Under the pieces are notes generated by a model. The model saw nothing but the letters and a program-made list of their open reading frames with translations. It did no database searches and had not been told where the DNA came from. A stretch of 64,000 nucleotides of DNA from Diphasiastrum complanatum (lineage: Eukaryota; Streptophyta; Lycopodiopsida; Lycopodiales; Lycopodiaceae): assembly GCA_029204225.1 (NCBI GenBank), contig CM055095.1, positions 10,693,471 to 10,757,470 on the forward strand, written 5' to 3'. The stretch's first letter is position 1. Every line of letters starts with the position of its first letter. Both the position numbers and the translations under genes were made by a program. Below, piece after piece: positions 11,046 through 21,870 of the stretch.

Positions 11046-12021
11046 TGATGCTTTTGTGATGTCTTCATGGATGCTTGCTAATGATGTAGATCTAGATCCA
11101 TGGTGGATTGATAGTGGAGCAAGTTCACACATGACTTTTCACAAAGAGTACTTTATTGCTTTGTTGGCATATGGAGATGACAAGAGGGTGATCTACACGG
11201 CCAATGATGGGGAGTGTGAAATCAAAGGGATTGGCACAATTCCTATTTCTCTCTCTTCATATAGGAGCAAGTTCACACATGACTTCTCACAAAGAGTACT
11301 TCACTACTTTGTTGGCATATGGAGATGACAAGAGGGTGATCTACACGGCCAATGATGGGGAGTGTGAAATCAAAGGGATTGGCACAATTCCTATTTTTCT
11401 CTCTACAAATAGGAATGTTCATTTGGAGGATGTCTTGTTCATTCCATCTACTAACAAGAATTTACTTAGTGTGAGTCAATTGCTAAGTGAAGGCCTCAAA
11501 GTTGAGTTTGATGGAGATGCTTGTATGATCAAAAGGAAGGATATCTTGATTGAAAAAGGTTAAAGACAAGGGAGCTGTAGATGCTTGTGTTATTGCTAAC
11601 CAAGTTGGATGTGTTGCAAGAGAGCAAATACCTATTCAAGAGGTTTGGCATAAAAGAATGGGGCACCTCAACTTCAAGTCATTGGAGGTAATGGCTAGGA
11701 AGCAACTTGTGACTGGTCTTCCAAGTTCCTTGAAAAGTATCAATCATTTTTGTGAGTCTTGTGCTTTGTCAAAGTCACACGGACCTTATACCAGATACAT
11801 CTAGATCTACCAAGTCTTTTCAAGTTGTACATTCGGATATTCATGGAATTATTACAATTAGCAATACCGGAGCTAAAATGTATGTAACTTTCACTGATGA
11901 TTTTAGTAGAATTTGTTGGATCTATCTACTAAAGAGCAAGTATGTAGTGTATGATGTATTTGTTAAGTTCAAGAATGCAAGGGAGAACCAATTTTCTACA
12001 AAGATCAAGTGCTTAAGGAGT
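11046..12021 (+). pseudogene. Copia copy B protease and integrase start
   Basis: Protease appears twice because of a 148-bp tandem duplication (11117 and 11265). The first copy keeps the full catalytic stretch WWIDSGASSHM; the second keeps GASSHM. Beyond it come VLFIPSTNKNLLSVSQLLSEG, a frameshift at about 11560, the zinc-binding WHKRMGH with CESC, and DIHG..FTDDFSR of integrase. Homology to copy A ends at about 12021, after ACAAAGATCAAGTGCTTAAG. The rest of pol is absent. Confidence 0.85.
11117..11412 (+). repeat. 148-bp tandem duplication inside protease
   Basis: The unit starting GAGCAAGTTCACACATGACTT recurs 148 bp later with few differences. Because 148 is not a multiple of three, the duplication itself shifts the frame. 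Confidence 0.9.
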
Positions 12022-12531
12022 GGGCACATTTCTACTTATATAGAGAGTGGAGAGTCATTCCAAAGTGAGTGAGGTGTCAATTTCAAGTGCATGAGATGTG
12101 GGGAAGACTTTATTTGGACTATAGGTGAAGTGGAGTGCATGAATGAGGTGTATTAGTTAGAGAGGGTGAATTGGTGAGGTGTACAAGTTTGGGAGTGAGA
12201 TTAAGATGAGTTGGATGGAGAAGTAGGAGTGTAGGAGGGCGTCCCATATTAGGTGTCAAATAGCCTAGAATGCGTGTGGCAAAGTAGGTGGAGGTAGGTG
12301 GCACATGGTTTCAAATTCACTATATATTTTATATAGATCTATATTATCACAACTTGGGAATTCACCCCAAGTGTAATCTTCCTAGGGAAAAGCCAAAGTA
12401 TATGCCCATCTTGTTTTGCATAATATCCATCAATTTCTAGGACCTTTTTTTTCTAGAGGTTGCTCATCCTCAATCATGGTGGAAAAAGGTCAATAGGGTA
12501 TTCAGTCCCTTGGCCTTGTCCCAATTCTTCA
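12022..12531. other. Spacer, no gene seen
   Basis: A purine-rich plus strand without a recognisable protein. The 61-codon minus-strand frame at 12119-12304 is low-complexity (Thr/Leu/Pro/His) and looks like chance. Confidence 0.4.
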
Positions 12532-12700
12532 TAGACTCCTTTGAGCCTTCATTATAGACTTAGAAATAAGCCTTATTTATAGACTCCTCTGAGCCTTTAT
12601 TATAGACTTAGAAATAAGCCTTCTTTCTAGACTCCTCTGAGCCTTCATTATAGACTTAGAAATAAGCCTTCTTTCTAGACTCCGATGAGCCTTCTTTGTT
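12532..12700 (+). repeat. 48-bp tandem repeat, about 3.4 units
   Basis: Units start at 12532, 12580, 12628 and 12676 with TAGACTCC and contain GAGCCTTCATTATAGACT. On the minus strand the 48-bp period keeps one frame open as a 16-residue repeat (RSLERRLISKSI), which is a property of the repeat and not evidence of a protein. Confidence 0.85.
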
Positions 12701-13058
12701 TGTTGTCTTAAGCTTCGAAAGCTTCTTGTTCCAGTCTTAAAACACTTTCGTGAGTACATGCACATCCCTTCAAAGAAAGGTCAGTGTTCATACCATCAAA
12801 CATGGTTTATAGAAGGGTCCTTAGTTCTACAGGTAGTAGTACCTCCACACTCAAATCATTAGAGTAGTAAATTCATACAACATTCAAAAGGAATAATGAT
12901 CATTGGTAATTTCACATTATCAAAGTCTATATGGATTTGGAAGCTAGGAAAGTTTTTATTTCTTTGGGACAATTTGTCCTTACAAACTACACTAGATCTC
13001 CAAATCGAAGATCCTTCTTGTGTAATTGATGATCATGCCATGCATTGCGTCATGCTTT
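12701..13058. other. Spacer, no gene seen
   Basis: Unassigned sequence between the 48-bp repeat and the gypsy integrase relic. No coding signature on either strand. Confidence 0.35.
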
Positions 13059-13510
13059 TCAGCTGTCAATGCATGTACAACCATGTGTCTCGCAAAGTTT
13101 GTGTAAGGCCTCATGGCGCAATTGTAGAGATTTGGATTCATCAAGGCATTGTATAGTGGCAACTCTTAATGAAGGTACCAAAACCTCCACTGACATTACT
13201 GCATCCTGACCATAAACCAATTGGAATGGCGTTTGATCGGTGCTTCCCCTCCCTTGTATGTTGTCTTGAATGCCCACAAAGCAGCATGTAACTTGTGTTC
13301 CCAATGAGATCTGCTAGCTTCAACTGTTTGTGTGATAATGATACACATGATCTTGTTGGATGACTCTATCTGCCCATTACCATGAGGAAAATAAGTTGTG
13401 ATGTGAATTGGTGGATCACAAAGAATTCTTCCAATAGGACTTTTATGGTCTCATTGACTAAATGGCTTCCGCGATCGCTAACTATCTCCACAAGGGCATA
13501 GCTCAAATAG
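13059..13510 (-). pseudogene. Ty3/gypsy integrase fragment
   Basis: Minus-strand reading from 13510 gives the integrase core end (SDRGSHLVNETIKVLLEEF, then a YFPHGNGQ-like block in a shifted frame, and SSNK). From 13304 it gives the conserved TPFQLVYGQDAVMSVEVLVP block and LRVAT. The canonical family order is DxGxxF, HPQxNGxxE, TPFxLVYG. At least one frameshift separates the two parts, and nothing upstream or downstream completes a gypsy pol here. Confidence 0.8.
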
Positions 13511-13559
13511 CCAAATTATCAGACTCTCCCGAATTCGAAATTACCAGTTCCTAAGTTGA

Positions 13560-14960
13560 CTATTCTCATTGAAGGTCCTAGCTCGTCTACTCCCGCTGAA
13601 TAACTTATCAACAGCGAATCCAAAGATAATGTTGCAGTTCAACGACTATAGCATGATGAAGATAATCAACTTCGACCACTACCTAGAAGATCGACAAGAA
13701 AAAACAGAACACCTATCAGGTATATCGACAAGTCTGCAGCTTACGTTGTTCAAGAGCTGACGACTGTCGAAGAGGCACTCGATCAGCCCAATTTCAATCT
13801 TTGGAAAGAACGTACGGATAAAGAGTATTCATCTTTTATACAAGTACAAGGTAGATGAAAGTATTGATCGAAGAAATGCTTGACTTGTTGCCATAGGATT
13901 TTCTTAGGTACACAACATCAACTACACTGAGACCTTCAGTCCAGTAGTTAAACATTCTTTTGTCAGACTTCTATTGTCGTTTTCTTCTGCAGTAGATTTG
14001 GAAATACATCAAATGAATGTATAGACAACATATATTAATGGAGTTATCAAAGAAGACATTTACAAGGTGCAACCTGAAGGTTACAATATCGAAGGTAAAC
14101 ATAATCATGTGTGTAAACTCCATAAAGTACTTTATGGCTTGAAGCAATCTGCTCGAGCATGGTTTCAAACGATCAATGCTTTCTTTATCGATCATGGCTA
14201 TAAAGATTCGAATCTCTACTTCAAGTCAGTGCAACATTCTTTTATTATCATCACTTTGTATGTGGAGGACACATTGCCTTTCAGCAACAATATCAATCTG
14301 ATAAATGAAGCTAAGACAAGATCTTTCTTCTGAATTTGACATAACTAACTTGGGCGAAGCTTATTACTGTCTAGGTATTTAATTCCAAAGAGACAGAAAG
14401 CAGAAGTTGATCTACATTACTCGGCAAAGATACATTCACAGTGTCTTACTCAGATATAATCTGATGAATTGCAAATTAGCTCTCTCATCGATGGAGCCAA
14501 GACTCATTATGTCGAAGGACCAATGTCCCTGAATAATTGAAGAGGAGGAGTACATGCGTGAGTATCCTTATCATTCGATAATAGGATCTCTTATGTACGT
14601 AATGATCTATACCAGACCAAACATAGCCTTTGTCAATTCCTTAAGCCAATTTATGACCAATCCTAGTGTAACACATTGAAAGGCCCTTCAAACTTCGATA
14701 GCTCTATCTTCCACTGAATCAGAGTATATCGCAGCCTCTCAAGCGACAAAGAAAGCAGTATGGTTGAGAAACTTAGTTTCAGATATCAGTCTGATTCAAT
14801 ATTCTTCAACAACAAAAATTTGTGAATATCAAAGTGCCATTGCTTTATCAGCCAACCCTAGAATGAAAGGGATTTTTCTATAAAACATCAGATCACCAAC
14901 AAGGGTAGGGAGCTTGCTTCATGTGAAGAACTTGAGACTTTGCCAGATCAATGCACGATA
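13560..14960 (+). pseudogene. Copia RT/RNase H relic, second copia lineage
   Basis: A degenerate copia pol without LTRs. Visible blocks are NGVIKEDIYKVQPEGY and CKLHKVLYGLKQSARAWF (about 14035-14170), IIITLYVEDTLPF, where the RT active site YVDD reads YVED (about 14250), YHSIIGSLMYVMIYTRPN (about 14570), and RNase H SSTESEYIAASQATKKAVWL (about 14710), followed by IKHQITNKGRELASCEEL. Several stops and frameshifts lie between. The wording differs from the family-A elements, so it is a separate lineage. Confidence 0.85.
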
Positions 14961-15209
14961 GAATGGATACATGAGACACATCAAAAATGATAGGAACTAT
15001 AACAAATACAAAATGAGATTCACGATACTTACGTGTCCATTTCCAATGGCTACGCATCGTCTCTGCTAACGGTAGAGAGAACACAAAACTTAAAACCATG
15101 GATTACCCTATTCAAAATCACTTCATAAACAAGAGCTTTTGGACGCTGAACAACGGCGATTTGAAACTAACACTCATCGCTAGCAAGGTCGCGTTAACAA
15201 CCAACAACG
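14961..15209. other. Short spacer
   Basis: No coding signal recognised between the copia relic and the coiled-coil ORF. Confidence 0.35.
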
Positions 15210-15928
15210 ATGGCAGCTATCACGAAGGGTTCTAGATTCATCAAACGCATGGAGGTCAATGGAGAACTAATTCAGGAATATCTGAAAAAGTTACACTTAG
15301 ATCCCTGTACCTTAAAAGGATTACAAAACATCAAAGATAAGCGGCTGCTTTGCAGACCTACAAGGATGTCATTGAATATGAGTGGGATTTATTACAATCC
15401 CAGCTTGATAGCATCACTGTGGATGGCCCAATACGTATCGATAATGTGGGCCTGAAGGAGTGGGCCACAAACATCTTATGCACTCGTCTCAATGAAAAGA
15501 TCGAGAGGTTAATTGATGAGCAAGGCTTATTACGAGAAGAGAATCTGCAATTGGAGAAGGAGCTAGCGGAAAGGCAGGAGTTCTTACCAATCGCTCACCA
15601 ATGCAATGATTGGTTAAGCCATCCGGAGGCCATTCAAGTGCAGGCAAACCTGCAACGGCTGGGAGCAGATCTTAAACAGCTGAGGCATAAAACAGCTGAT
15701 TGGCAAGGGAAGCTAAAAACAAAGGAGGAGGAAAGTGTGAAATTACATGCAGAACTGAAAGATCACATGACTGAGATAGCATGCATGAAGGAACACAAGT
15801 ACATACATTGGCAATTTGCCAAGCATATTGCCACGCACATAAGATGGGGGTCAATTTGGAGCTCGTCCGGTTCGCGTGACAATTTGCGTGGCAATCTCGT
15901 GGCAATGCGCGTGGCAACTGACGCGTGA
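15210..15928 (+). pseudogene. Coiled-coil protein fragment, frameshifted
   Basis: An ATG at 15210 opens MAAITKGSRFIKRMEVNGEL and the conserved-looking QEYLKKLHLDPCTLKGLQ. A shift near 15340 is needed to continue into the frame that runs to 15928 (QTYKDVIEYEWDLLQSQLDS..). Residues from about 60 onward have heptad-like Leu/Glu/Lys patterning (RLNEKIERLIDEQGLLREEN; LKDHMTEIACMKEHK), suggesting a long coiled coil. The last 30 codons run into the palindromic repeat block and are not likely to be protein-derived. I do not recognise the family; a retroelement Gag-like or host coiled-coil protein are both possible. Confidence 0.5.
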
Positions 15929-16260
15929 TAGAGCCACGCGTGGAAGAGCCCTTCAGCAAATTCTCCGGCAGCCAACAACCCGTCCGACAAAGAGTTGGCC
16001 AAAATTTTGAGAGATTTGAATTTCGTGGTTCTACCACGCATGGCTATATCACTCGTAGCAAAGCCACGCAGTTTGCCACGCGTGGCAATATTTTCCAGAG
16101 AGCAACCCAAAATTTTGATTTGCCACGGCGTGGCAAATCAAAATTTTGGGTTGGTTTTTGGAAAATATTGCCACGCGCGGCAAATTTTTTTCATTTTCTT
16201 TGAAAATTTGCATTGGCATGGTTCTACCACGCGTGGATCTACCACGCAGAATTTTTTGCA
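15820..16260. repeat. Cluster of GCCACGCGTGGC-type palindromes
   Basis: At least ten short copies of a CCACGC / GCGTGG motif in both orientations occur here (for example TTGCCACGCACAT, TTGCGTGGCAATC, GAGCCACGCGTGG, CCACGCATGGC, TTGCCACGCGTGGCAA, ATTGCCACGCGCGGCAA). The same family recurs at 18770-18805 and 53083-53400. Dense short motifs in both orientations are typical of subterminal regions of CACTA elements, but no CACTA terminus was found. Confidence 0.75.
16072..16184. repeat. Near-perfect 56-bp-arm hairpin
   Basis: The arms 16072-16127 and 16129-16184 are reverse complements at 52 of 56 positions, around one central base at 16128 (GCCACG-G-CGTGGC). The arms contain CCAAAATTTTGATTTGCC and GCGTGGCAATATTTTCCA. 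A transcript would fold into a long, almost loopless hairpin. Confidence 0.9.
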
Positions 16261-16311
16261 CAAAAAAAAAGTGCACGAAATGAGATTTGTGTTTCTCAAT
16301 GTGTCGATTGT

Positions 16312-16315
<4 letters not shown>

Positions 16316-16369
<54 letters not shown>

Positions 16370-16376
16370 GAAAGAG

Positions 16377-16416
<40 letters not shown>
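16316..16416 (+). repeat. (GA)n microsatellite, two tracts
   Basis: Two long GA tracts separated by GATTGGAAAGAGTAG. The long low-complexity Arg/Glu and Ser/Leu frames here come from the dinucleotide. Confidence 0.98.
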
Positions 16417-16418
<2 letters not shown>

Positions 16419-17202
16419 GTGGTTACACAATGTAGATTAGCATTCAATTGATATTATTTGTGGTTGATAGTTATGTTATGAGTCTTTGAATGTTAATTTT
16501 GTGAGATTAAGTTATGCATTCACATGTCATTTTATTAAATGGTTTGTTAAATTGTGTGGTGATTGAATCAATGTGATTTTTGTACAATATGTTTTGATCT
16601 TAAGACTAGATTAGATAAACTTACACATCAAGAGAGATAGTTATTGGTAATTTTTAATGGTTTGTCTTTGGTTGATGGATTTGTAGAATAAAAAGGGTGT
16701 TAGCTTTTGAAAAGAACGGGCTTTTGTTGAAGACAAGCAAGTGAGGTATGTCACATGTCTTCTTCATATGAATATTTTGTGATTTCATTTAAATAAATGG
16801 TTTCATAAATTTTAATGTTATTTGTGTAGTATATGTTTTGTTCTTGATACTAGATTACACAAACTATATGTGAGTTACCTAAATTTTGTCTATAAAATAA
16901 TGACCATTTTTATAACAAAACAAGATTTTAATACAATCATAGATGGTGCACAATAAATGAGTAAAAGTTAAAACAAACAATGCAATTATAGACAAGAAAT
17001 GAAATGTACATTAACAATTCATAAACATAGATGGTGAAACAAAAATCACACACATATATATTTCAATCCTTGAAAAAAAGTACATTAAGTTTTGTTTTTA
17101 AGAAAGGGCTTAAAACAAAATGCCTTTCTTCCTACTTCTACAACAAAACTAAAAGGTAAATTAAAATACATTAAACATTAAACTTTAATCAAACAAAGAC
17201 TT
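16417..17202. other. AT-rich intergenic stretch
   Basis: No coding signature. It lies between the GA repeat and the 3' end of the minus-strand gene and probably includes that gene's 3' untranslated sequence. Confidence 0.4.
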
Positions 17203-18342
17203 CTCAATTGTCATCGTTCGAATTCGAGTCTTGTGCGGAAGCTTGTCCTTCACTCTCACTTCCGGACATCTCCCCTTCCCCTTCCGCTTCCGCTTCACCG
17301 GCTTCTTCACCCGACCCCTCCTCCACATAAGATGCCGAGCTTCTCTACACATCACAAAAAATAACAAAAGTCAATAACCAATAAGTAAAGTAAACGAAAC
17401 TCATTAACAAGCAAGAAAGATTAATAAAAATGATTATTAAATAATAGAAGCAAATGAGACAAATGTAGCAAAAATTTACCATAGGTTGAATGCCTTGTTG
17501 GGCAAGATGGTCCACCAAGGCATTGTAGCCTTGTTGGTACCCAATCTTATATTCTGCATTCATGTATTTTCTCCCAAAATCTCTTTGCTATACAAAAATG
17601 AATACAATCATTTAGATACAAAACATGATTAGTAATTAAAAACATTACTAAAATAATTATAATAAAATCAAACTAAAAAAACAAAACTTACAAATTGGGC
17701 TTCTAAAATGGTTTTCCCACCCAAGCCAAGGTGAGATTGGCCCAAGAGATTGATTCTTGAATTGGTCGCTTCCCGTTGTTGTTTGAAGTGATCCGGATTC
17801 GGATGTTTGGACTCGTGTATCGCCTTTGTCCAATCTTTCTTTGAAGCCCATCCGGACCTTTTTTTTGTTCATTTTTTACATATCTTCGTAAGGATTGACG
17901 CTTATGACGAATATGCGTACACATATTCGTCAATGACCACACCTCCCCAAATCTGGTTGAGGAAACTCACTATTCAAAAGTGCAAGTATTGTATTTTTGT
18001 CATCTTGGTTTTGTTGCTCCCAAGGAGTGAATAAGTTCTGGCCAAAATATTTTAGAGCAAGGTCATGCATCTTATTGATGACGACGTTGCCTTTGGTATC
18101 CTTGATGATGGAGCCATCATCTTCTAAATTATAAAACAAATTGGATGATTTCTCCGATGGGACATCCATCAAAGGATTACCTTTATTGGAATCGGGCTCC
18201 TCTTTGGAAAGACAAAGATGTTTCAATCTTTGTCTCTCATTGAGAGACATAAAAGTCCGCAATCCGATCGGAACTGGATCCTCCTCTTGCACTAGAAGAA
18301 GATCTTGGTCTCCTCCTAGAACCACTACCACTATAAGACATT
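17203..18342 (-). pseudogene. Three-exon gene with acidic tail, transposon-associated type
   Basis: On the minus strand an ATG at about 18342 opens MSYSGSGSRRRPRSSSSARG. After a frameshift it continues as ERQRLKHLCLSKEEPDSN, then IKDTKGNVVINKMHDLAL and FTPWEQQNQDDKNTILALL with SEFPQPDL. It next needs another shift to reach LRRYVKNEQKKGPDG and KTILEAQF, followed by a GTAAGT donor near 17692. A second exon (about 17589-17482, RDFGRKYMNAEYKIGYQQGY to QGIQPM) is flanked by AG and GT. The third exon from about 17347 encodes an acidic Ser/Glu tail (SASYVEEGSGEEAGEAEAEG to SNDDN) with a stop at about 17203. The layout recalls the plant Ptta/En/Spm accessory transposase proteins (Transposase_24-like); this is a resemblance from memory, not a firm match. 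It is probably a decayed member of such an element. Confidence 0.5.
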
Positions 18343-18465
18343 GTGTGCATAAAGAGGGAGAAAAGAGAGAGATAAAAGCTTAACAAATGTAAAGAAAAAA
18401 AAAAAGAGCTCGAGAAAAAGAGAAAGCTTGAGAAAGAGAGAGCTTAAGAAAAGTAAAACTTCAAA

Positions 18466-18466
18466 T

Positions 18467-18554
<88 letters not shown>

Positions 18555-18614
18555 AAGTTTAACAAATGAAAAGAGCTTGACAAAGAGAGAGCTTAAAAAT
18601 GTGTGTGTGTGTGC

Positions 18615-18661
<47 letters not shown>
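18466..18661 (+). repeat. Duplicated (GT)n(GA)n compound microsatellite
   Basis: A (GT)n(GA)n block at about 18466-18550 is repeated at about 18601-18661, separated by a GAGCTT/AACAAATG-containing spacer. It lies 120-320 bp upstream of the minus-strand gene start, so a CT/AC tract would be in that gene's promoter or 5' UTR. Confidence 0.95.
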
Positions 18662-18769
18662 CTTAATCACTAACACAATGAAAACAATAACACTATGCAA
18701 AAAACTAGTGAAGAAATGCGTTCAGAAATGCCCTATTTAAAGGATTTTTTGGATTCAAGTTTTCGGCAA

Positions 18770-18805
18770 TTTTTGCCACGTGTGGCACGGCCACGCATGG
18801 CAAAA
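18770..18805. repeat. GCCACG-type palindromes, small cluster
   Basis: TTGCCACGTGTGGCACGGCCACGC-type sequence of the same family as 15820-16260 and 53083-53400. Confidence 0.7.
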
Positions 18806-19458
18806 AAAAATCATTTTTTAATGTTGTCGTACTCTGATGGCCTGCAAGGTTACAAAATGCAAAAAAAATTGTGCCCCAGGCCTGCAAGGTGTCAAAATAT
18901 AATTGTGTGCCAAAAAAAATCAGTACTTTAGTTATTAAGAAAAAGGGTGAGAATTCATTTACAAAATATAAAAATTTAAATGTGTTGTCTCATCCTTTTA
19001 AGGACAAATGAAAGTGAGACAAGACATTTAATGTTTTTATTTTAGAAGACAATTTTTAAAATAATAAGACATTAAATTTAAGTAATTTACAAGATTATCT
19101 TAGAGCTTATAAAAGAATAAAGAATAGTATGACATGTTTTAAGTTTTTTTAATTTTTTTATTGTTAGTGACATGTAAGAAAATTGTCGAGGACCCGCACA
19201 CCCACCCAAGCCCACTCAAGCCCGTGCGCCCACCCAAGTTCGTGGCTCGAAGTGCTCGCAACTATCCTTAAAAAAATAGCATGACTTCAAAAACATGACT
19301 TCACCACGGCAGGGCAAACACTAACTGATCCACCAAACCTTGCCTACTCCCTGATATGGAGCAAGCCCGTCCTAGCCCAGTGTGAGGCCTGGTTGCATGC
19401 ATATTGCCAAGTGTCAGCCACGTGGCACTGACTGCACGTCGAGACCCAACGTAGGGAC
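18806..19458. other. Spacer with two GCCTGCAAGGT copies
   Basis: No gene seen. GCCTGCAAGGT occurs twice, about 40 bp apart (near 18840 and 18881). From about 19190 a GC-richer segment (CCCACCCAAGCCC repeats) leads into the chromovirus fragment. Confidence 0.4.
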
Positions 19459-20077
19459 CTAGATCTGTAGTGATTGTGGAGACAAGGTCTATTAAATCTA
19501 GAAAGTTGTAGATTTCCCACATGATATGTAAGAATTGTTGAAATTGGCATGTGATATTATGCGTAGTGGTCAAGGCAGAGCTAAGAACTATGCCAATTTT
19601 AAGAGATCTCCCAAAGATTTTTAAAGTTGATGATTGGGTATAACTTAGAAAACCCAAAAGATTCTAAGACTATGTGTACTGGAAAGCATTATAATTTGTC
19701 TACTAGATATTGTAGATCACTTTAGAATATTAAGAAAAATATTTCTTTAGCTTACGAATTTGATTTGAGGACAAGTCGACTGCTCATTTAGTGTTTCATG
19801 TAAGCTAACATAAACTAAGTTTACATGAAGGTAATATAGTTGGATCTGATGAGGATTTACCCATTTCAAAGATTTATCACTTAGTGTATCTTTGGAACTT
19901 GAAAGAGCACTCAAGATCATAGGTAAACAATTGAAAAATCATTCTATCTCTGAGTGCTTGATTAGCTGGAAGGGTCGGATTGAGGATGATGATCCGTGGG
20001 TAAGAGTTGAAAGCATAAAGTAGATCTGGGCCTAGTTTTCACTTTTGACGACAAACGTACTTCAAGGGGGGAAGAAT
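19459..20077 (+). pseudogene. Chromovirus 3' coding end, tandem unit 1
   Basis: Degenerate C-terminal integrase of a Ty3/gypsy chromovirus: an FKVDDWVYL-like GPY/F start, RYCRSLQ, SLAYEFDLRTS and FHV, then a chromodomain-like block (ISECLISWKGRIEDDDPWVR) and DDKR before the polypurine tract AAGGGGGGAAGAA at about 20064-20076. Many frameshifts and stops. The chromodomain directs integration to particular chromatin in intact relatives. Unit 2 repeats the same structure 1.1 kb downstream. Confidence 0.75.
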
Positions 20078-20567
20078 GTTATGTCCATGTACCAAAAAAC
20101 TCATCAAGATGACACAAAATAAAATTGTTGTCTACAAGTGTGGGAAGTACAGCTACTGACTCTCACCAAGTTTGAATCCCAAATCTATAACCTAAAACTT
20201 GATTTGAACTCACTCTCTCAAGACTAGCTTTCTAGCAACAATGGATAGTCCTTTGATCAATGATTATCCTCTTGTACTTGGCTCTAATACCATGCTAAAA
20301 ACATAGTACAAAGGATCATAAATGAGCCTACTTAAAGCTCCAAGAGTGATTGATTGATTGACACACCTATCCAATGCAGAACTAGTCACCAAATCTTGAT
20401 CTAGATTAGCAAATTAGGATCTTACAACCAAGAGCAGTCAAATAGACTGATCAAATATGAAAATCTAAAGCCTCCAATACTTTTTAATTGAGTTTGCTTA
20501 CAATAGTAGAAATTATTCTCTACTACATGTTATAGTTTGTTTATGCTTATGTACGATTTTCAACCTA
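20078..20567 (+). mobile_element. LTR-like segment of chromovirus unit 1
   Basis: Starts TGTTATGTCCATGTACC right after the polypurine tract, as expected of a 3' LTR. Inside, on the minus strand at 20281-20293, lies TGGTATTAGAGCC, which resembles a tRNA-iMet primer site, so part of the segment may be an inverted LTR-plus-leader piece. It runs straight into unit 2. Confidence 0.6.
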
Positions 20568-21181
20568 GATCTCTAGTGAATGTGGAGACGAAGTCTATTA
20601 AATCTAGAACGTTGTAGATTTCCCACATGATGTGTAAGAATTGTTGAAATTGGCATGTGATATTATGCGTAGTGGTCAAGGCAGAGCTAAGAAATATGCC
20701 GATTTTAAGAGATGTCCCAAAGATTTTTAAAGTTGATGATTGGGTATATCTTAGAAAATCCAAAAGAATCTAAGACTATGTGTACTGGAAAGCATTACAA
20801 TTTGTCTACTAGATATTGTAGATCACTTCAGGCAATTAAGAAAAATATTTCTTTAGCTTACAAATTTGATTTGAGGACAAGTCGACTGCTCATTTAGTGT
20901 TTCATGTAAGATGACATAAACTAAGTTTACATGAAGGTGATATAGTTGGATCTGATGAGGATTTACCCATTTGGAAGATTTATCACTTAGTGTATCTTTG
21001 GAACTTGAAAGAGTACTCGAGATCATAGGTAAACAATTGAAAATTCATTTTATCTCTGAGTGCTTGATTAGCTGGAAGGGTCGGATTGAGGATGATGATT
21101 CGTGGGAAAGAGTTGAAAGCATAAAGTAGATATGGGCCTAGTTTTTACTTTTGACGACAAACGTATTCAAGGGGGAAAGAA
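20568..21181 (+). pseudogene. Chromovirus 3' coding end, tandem unit 2
   Basis: A repeat of 19466-20077 with the same blocks: KVDDWVYL, SLAYKFDLRTS, LSLHEGDIVG, a chromodomain-like ISWKGRIEDDDSWERVE and the polypurine tract AAGGGGGAAAGAA at about 21169-21181. It is frameshifted independently of unit 1. Confidence 0.75.
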
Positions 21182-21657
21182 TGTTATGTCCATGTACCAA
21201 AAAAACTCATCAAGATTACACAAAATAAAATTGTTGTCTAGAGGTGTGGGCAGTACAGCTACCGACCCTCACCAAGTTTGAATCCCAAATCTTCAACCTA
21301 AAACTTGATTTGAACTCACCCTCTCAAGACTAGCTTTCTAGCAACAACGGATAGTCCTTTGACCAATGATTATCCTCTTATACTTGGCTCTAATACCATG
21401 CTGAAATATAGTGCAAAGGACTGTAAATGAGCCTACTTAAAGCTCCAAGAGTGATTGATTGATTGACACACCTATCTAATGCAAAACTAGTCACCAAATC
21501 TTGATCTAGATTAGCAAATTAGGATCTTACAATCCAGAGCATTCAAATATGAAAATCTAAAGCCTCTAGTACTTTTTAATTGAGTTTGTGTGACAATAGT
21601 ATGAAATATTCTCTCCTACATGTTATAGTTTGTTTATGCTTATGTATGATTTCCAAC
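21182..21657 (+). mobile_element. LTR-like segment of chromovirus unit 2
   Basis: TGTTATGTCCATGTACC follows the polypurine tract, as in unit 1, and the same inverted primer-site-like GGCTCTAATACCATGC is present near 21377. It runs into a third partial unit. Confidence 0.6.
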
Positions 21658-21870
21658 CTAGATCTCTAGTGAAAGTGGAGACAAAGTCTTTTAAATATAA
21701 AAAGTTGTAGATTTCCCACATGGTATGTAAGAATTGTTGCAATTGGCATGTGATATTATGCGTAGTGCTCAAGATAGAGCTAAGAACTATGCCAATTTTA
21801 AGAGACCTCCCAAAGATTTTTAAAGTTGATGATTGGGTATATCTTAGAAAATCCACAAGATTCTAGGACT
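21658..21870 (+). pseudogene. Chromovirus tandem unit 3, truncated
   Basis: A further copy of the start of units 1 and 2 (GATCTCTAGTGAAAGTGGAG through GATGATTGGGTATATCTTAG). It ends after about 210 bp. Confidence 0.8.

Noticed and set aside
16049-16447. Long frames through the GA tract
   Set aside because: Their Ser/Leu or Arg/Glu repeats come from the microsatellite.
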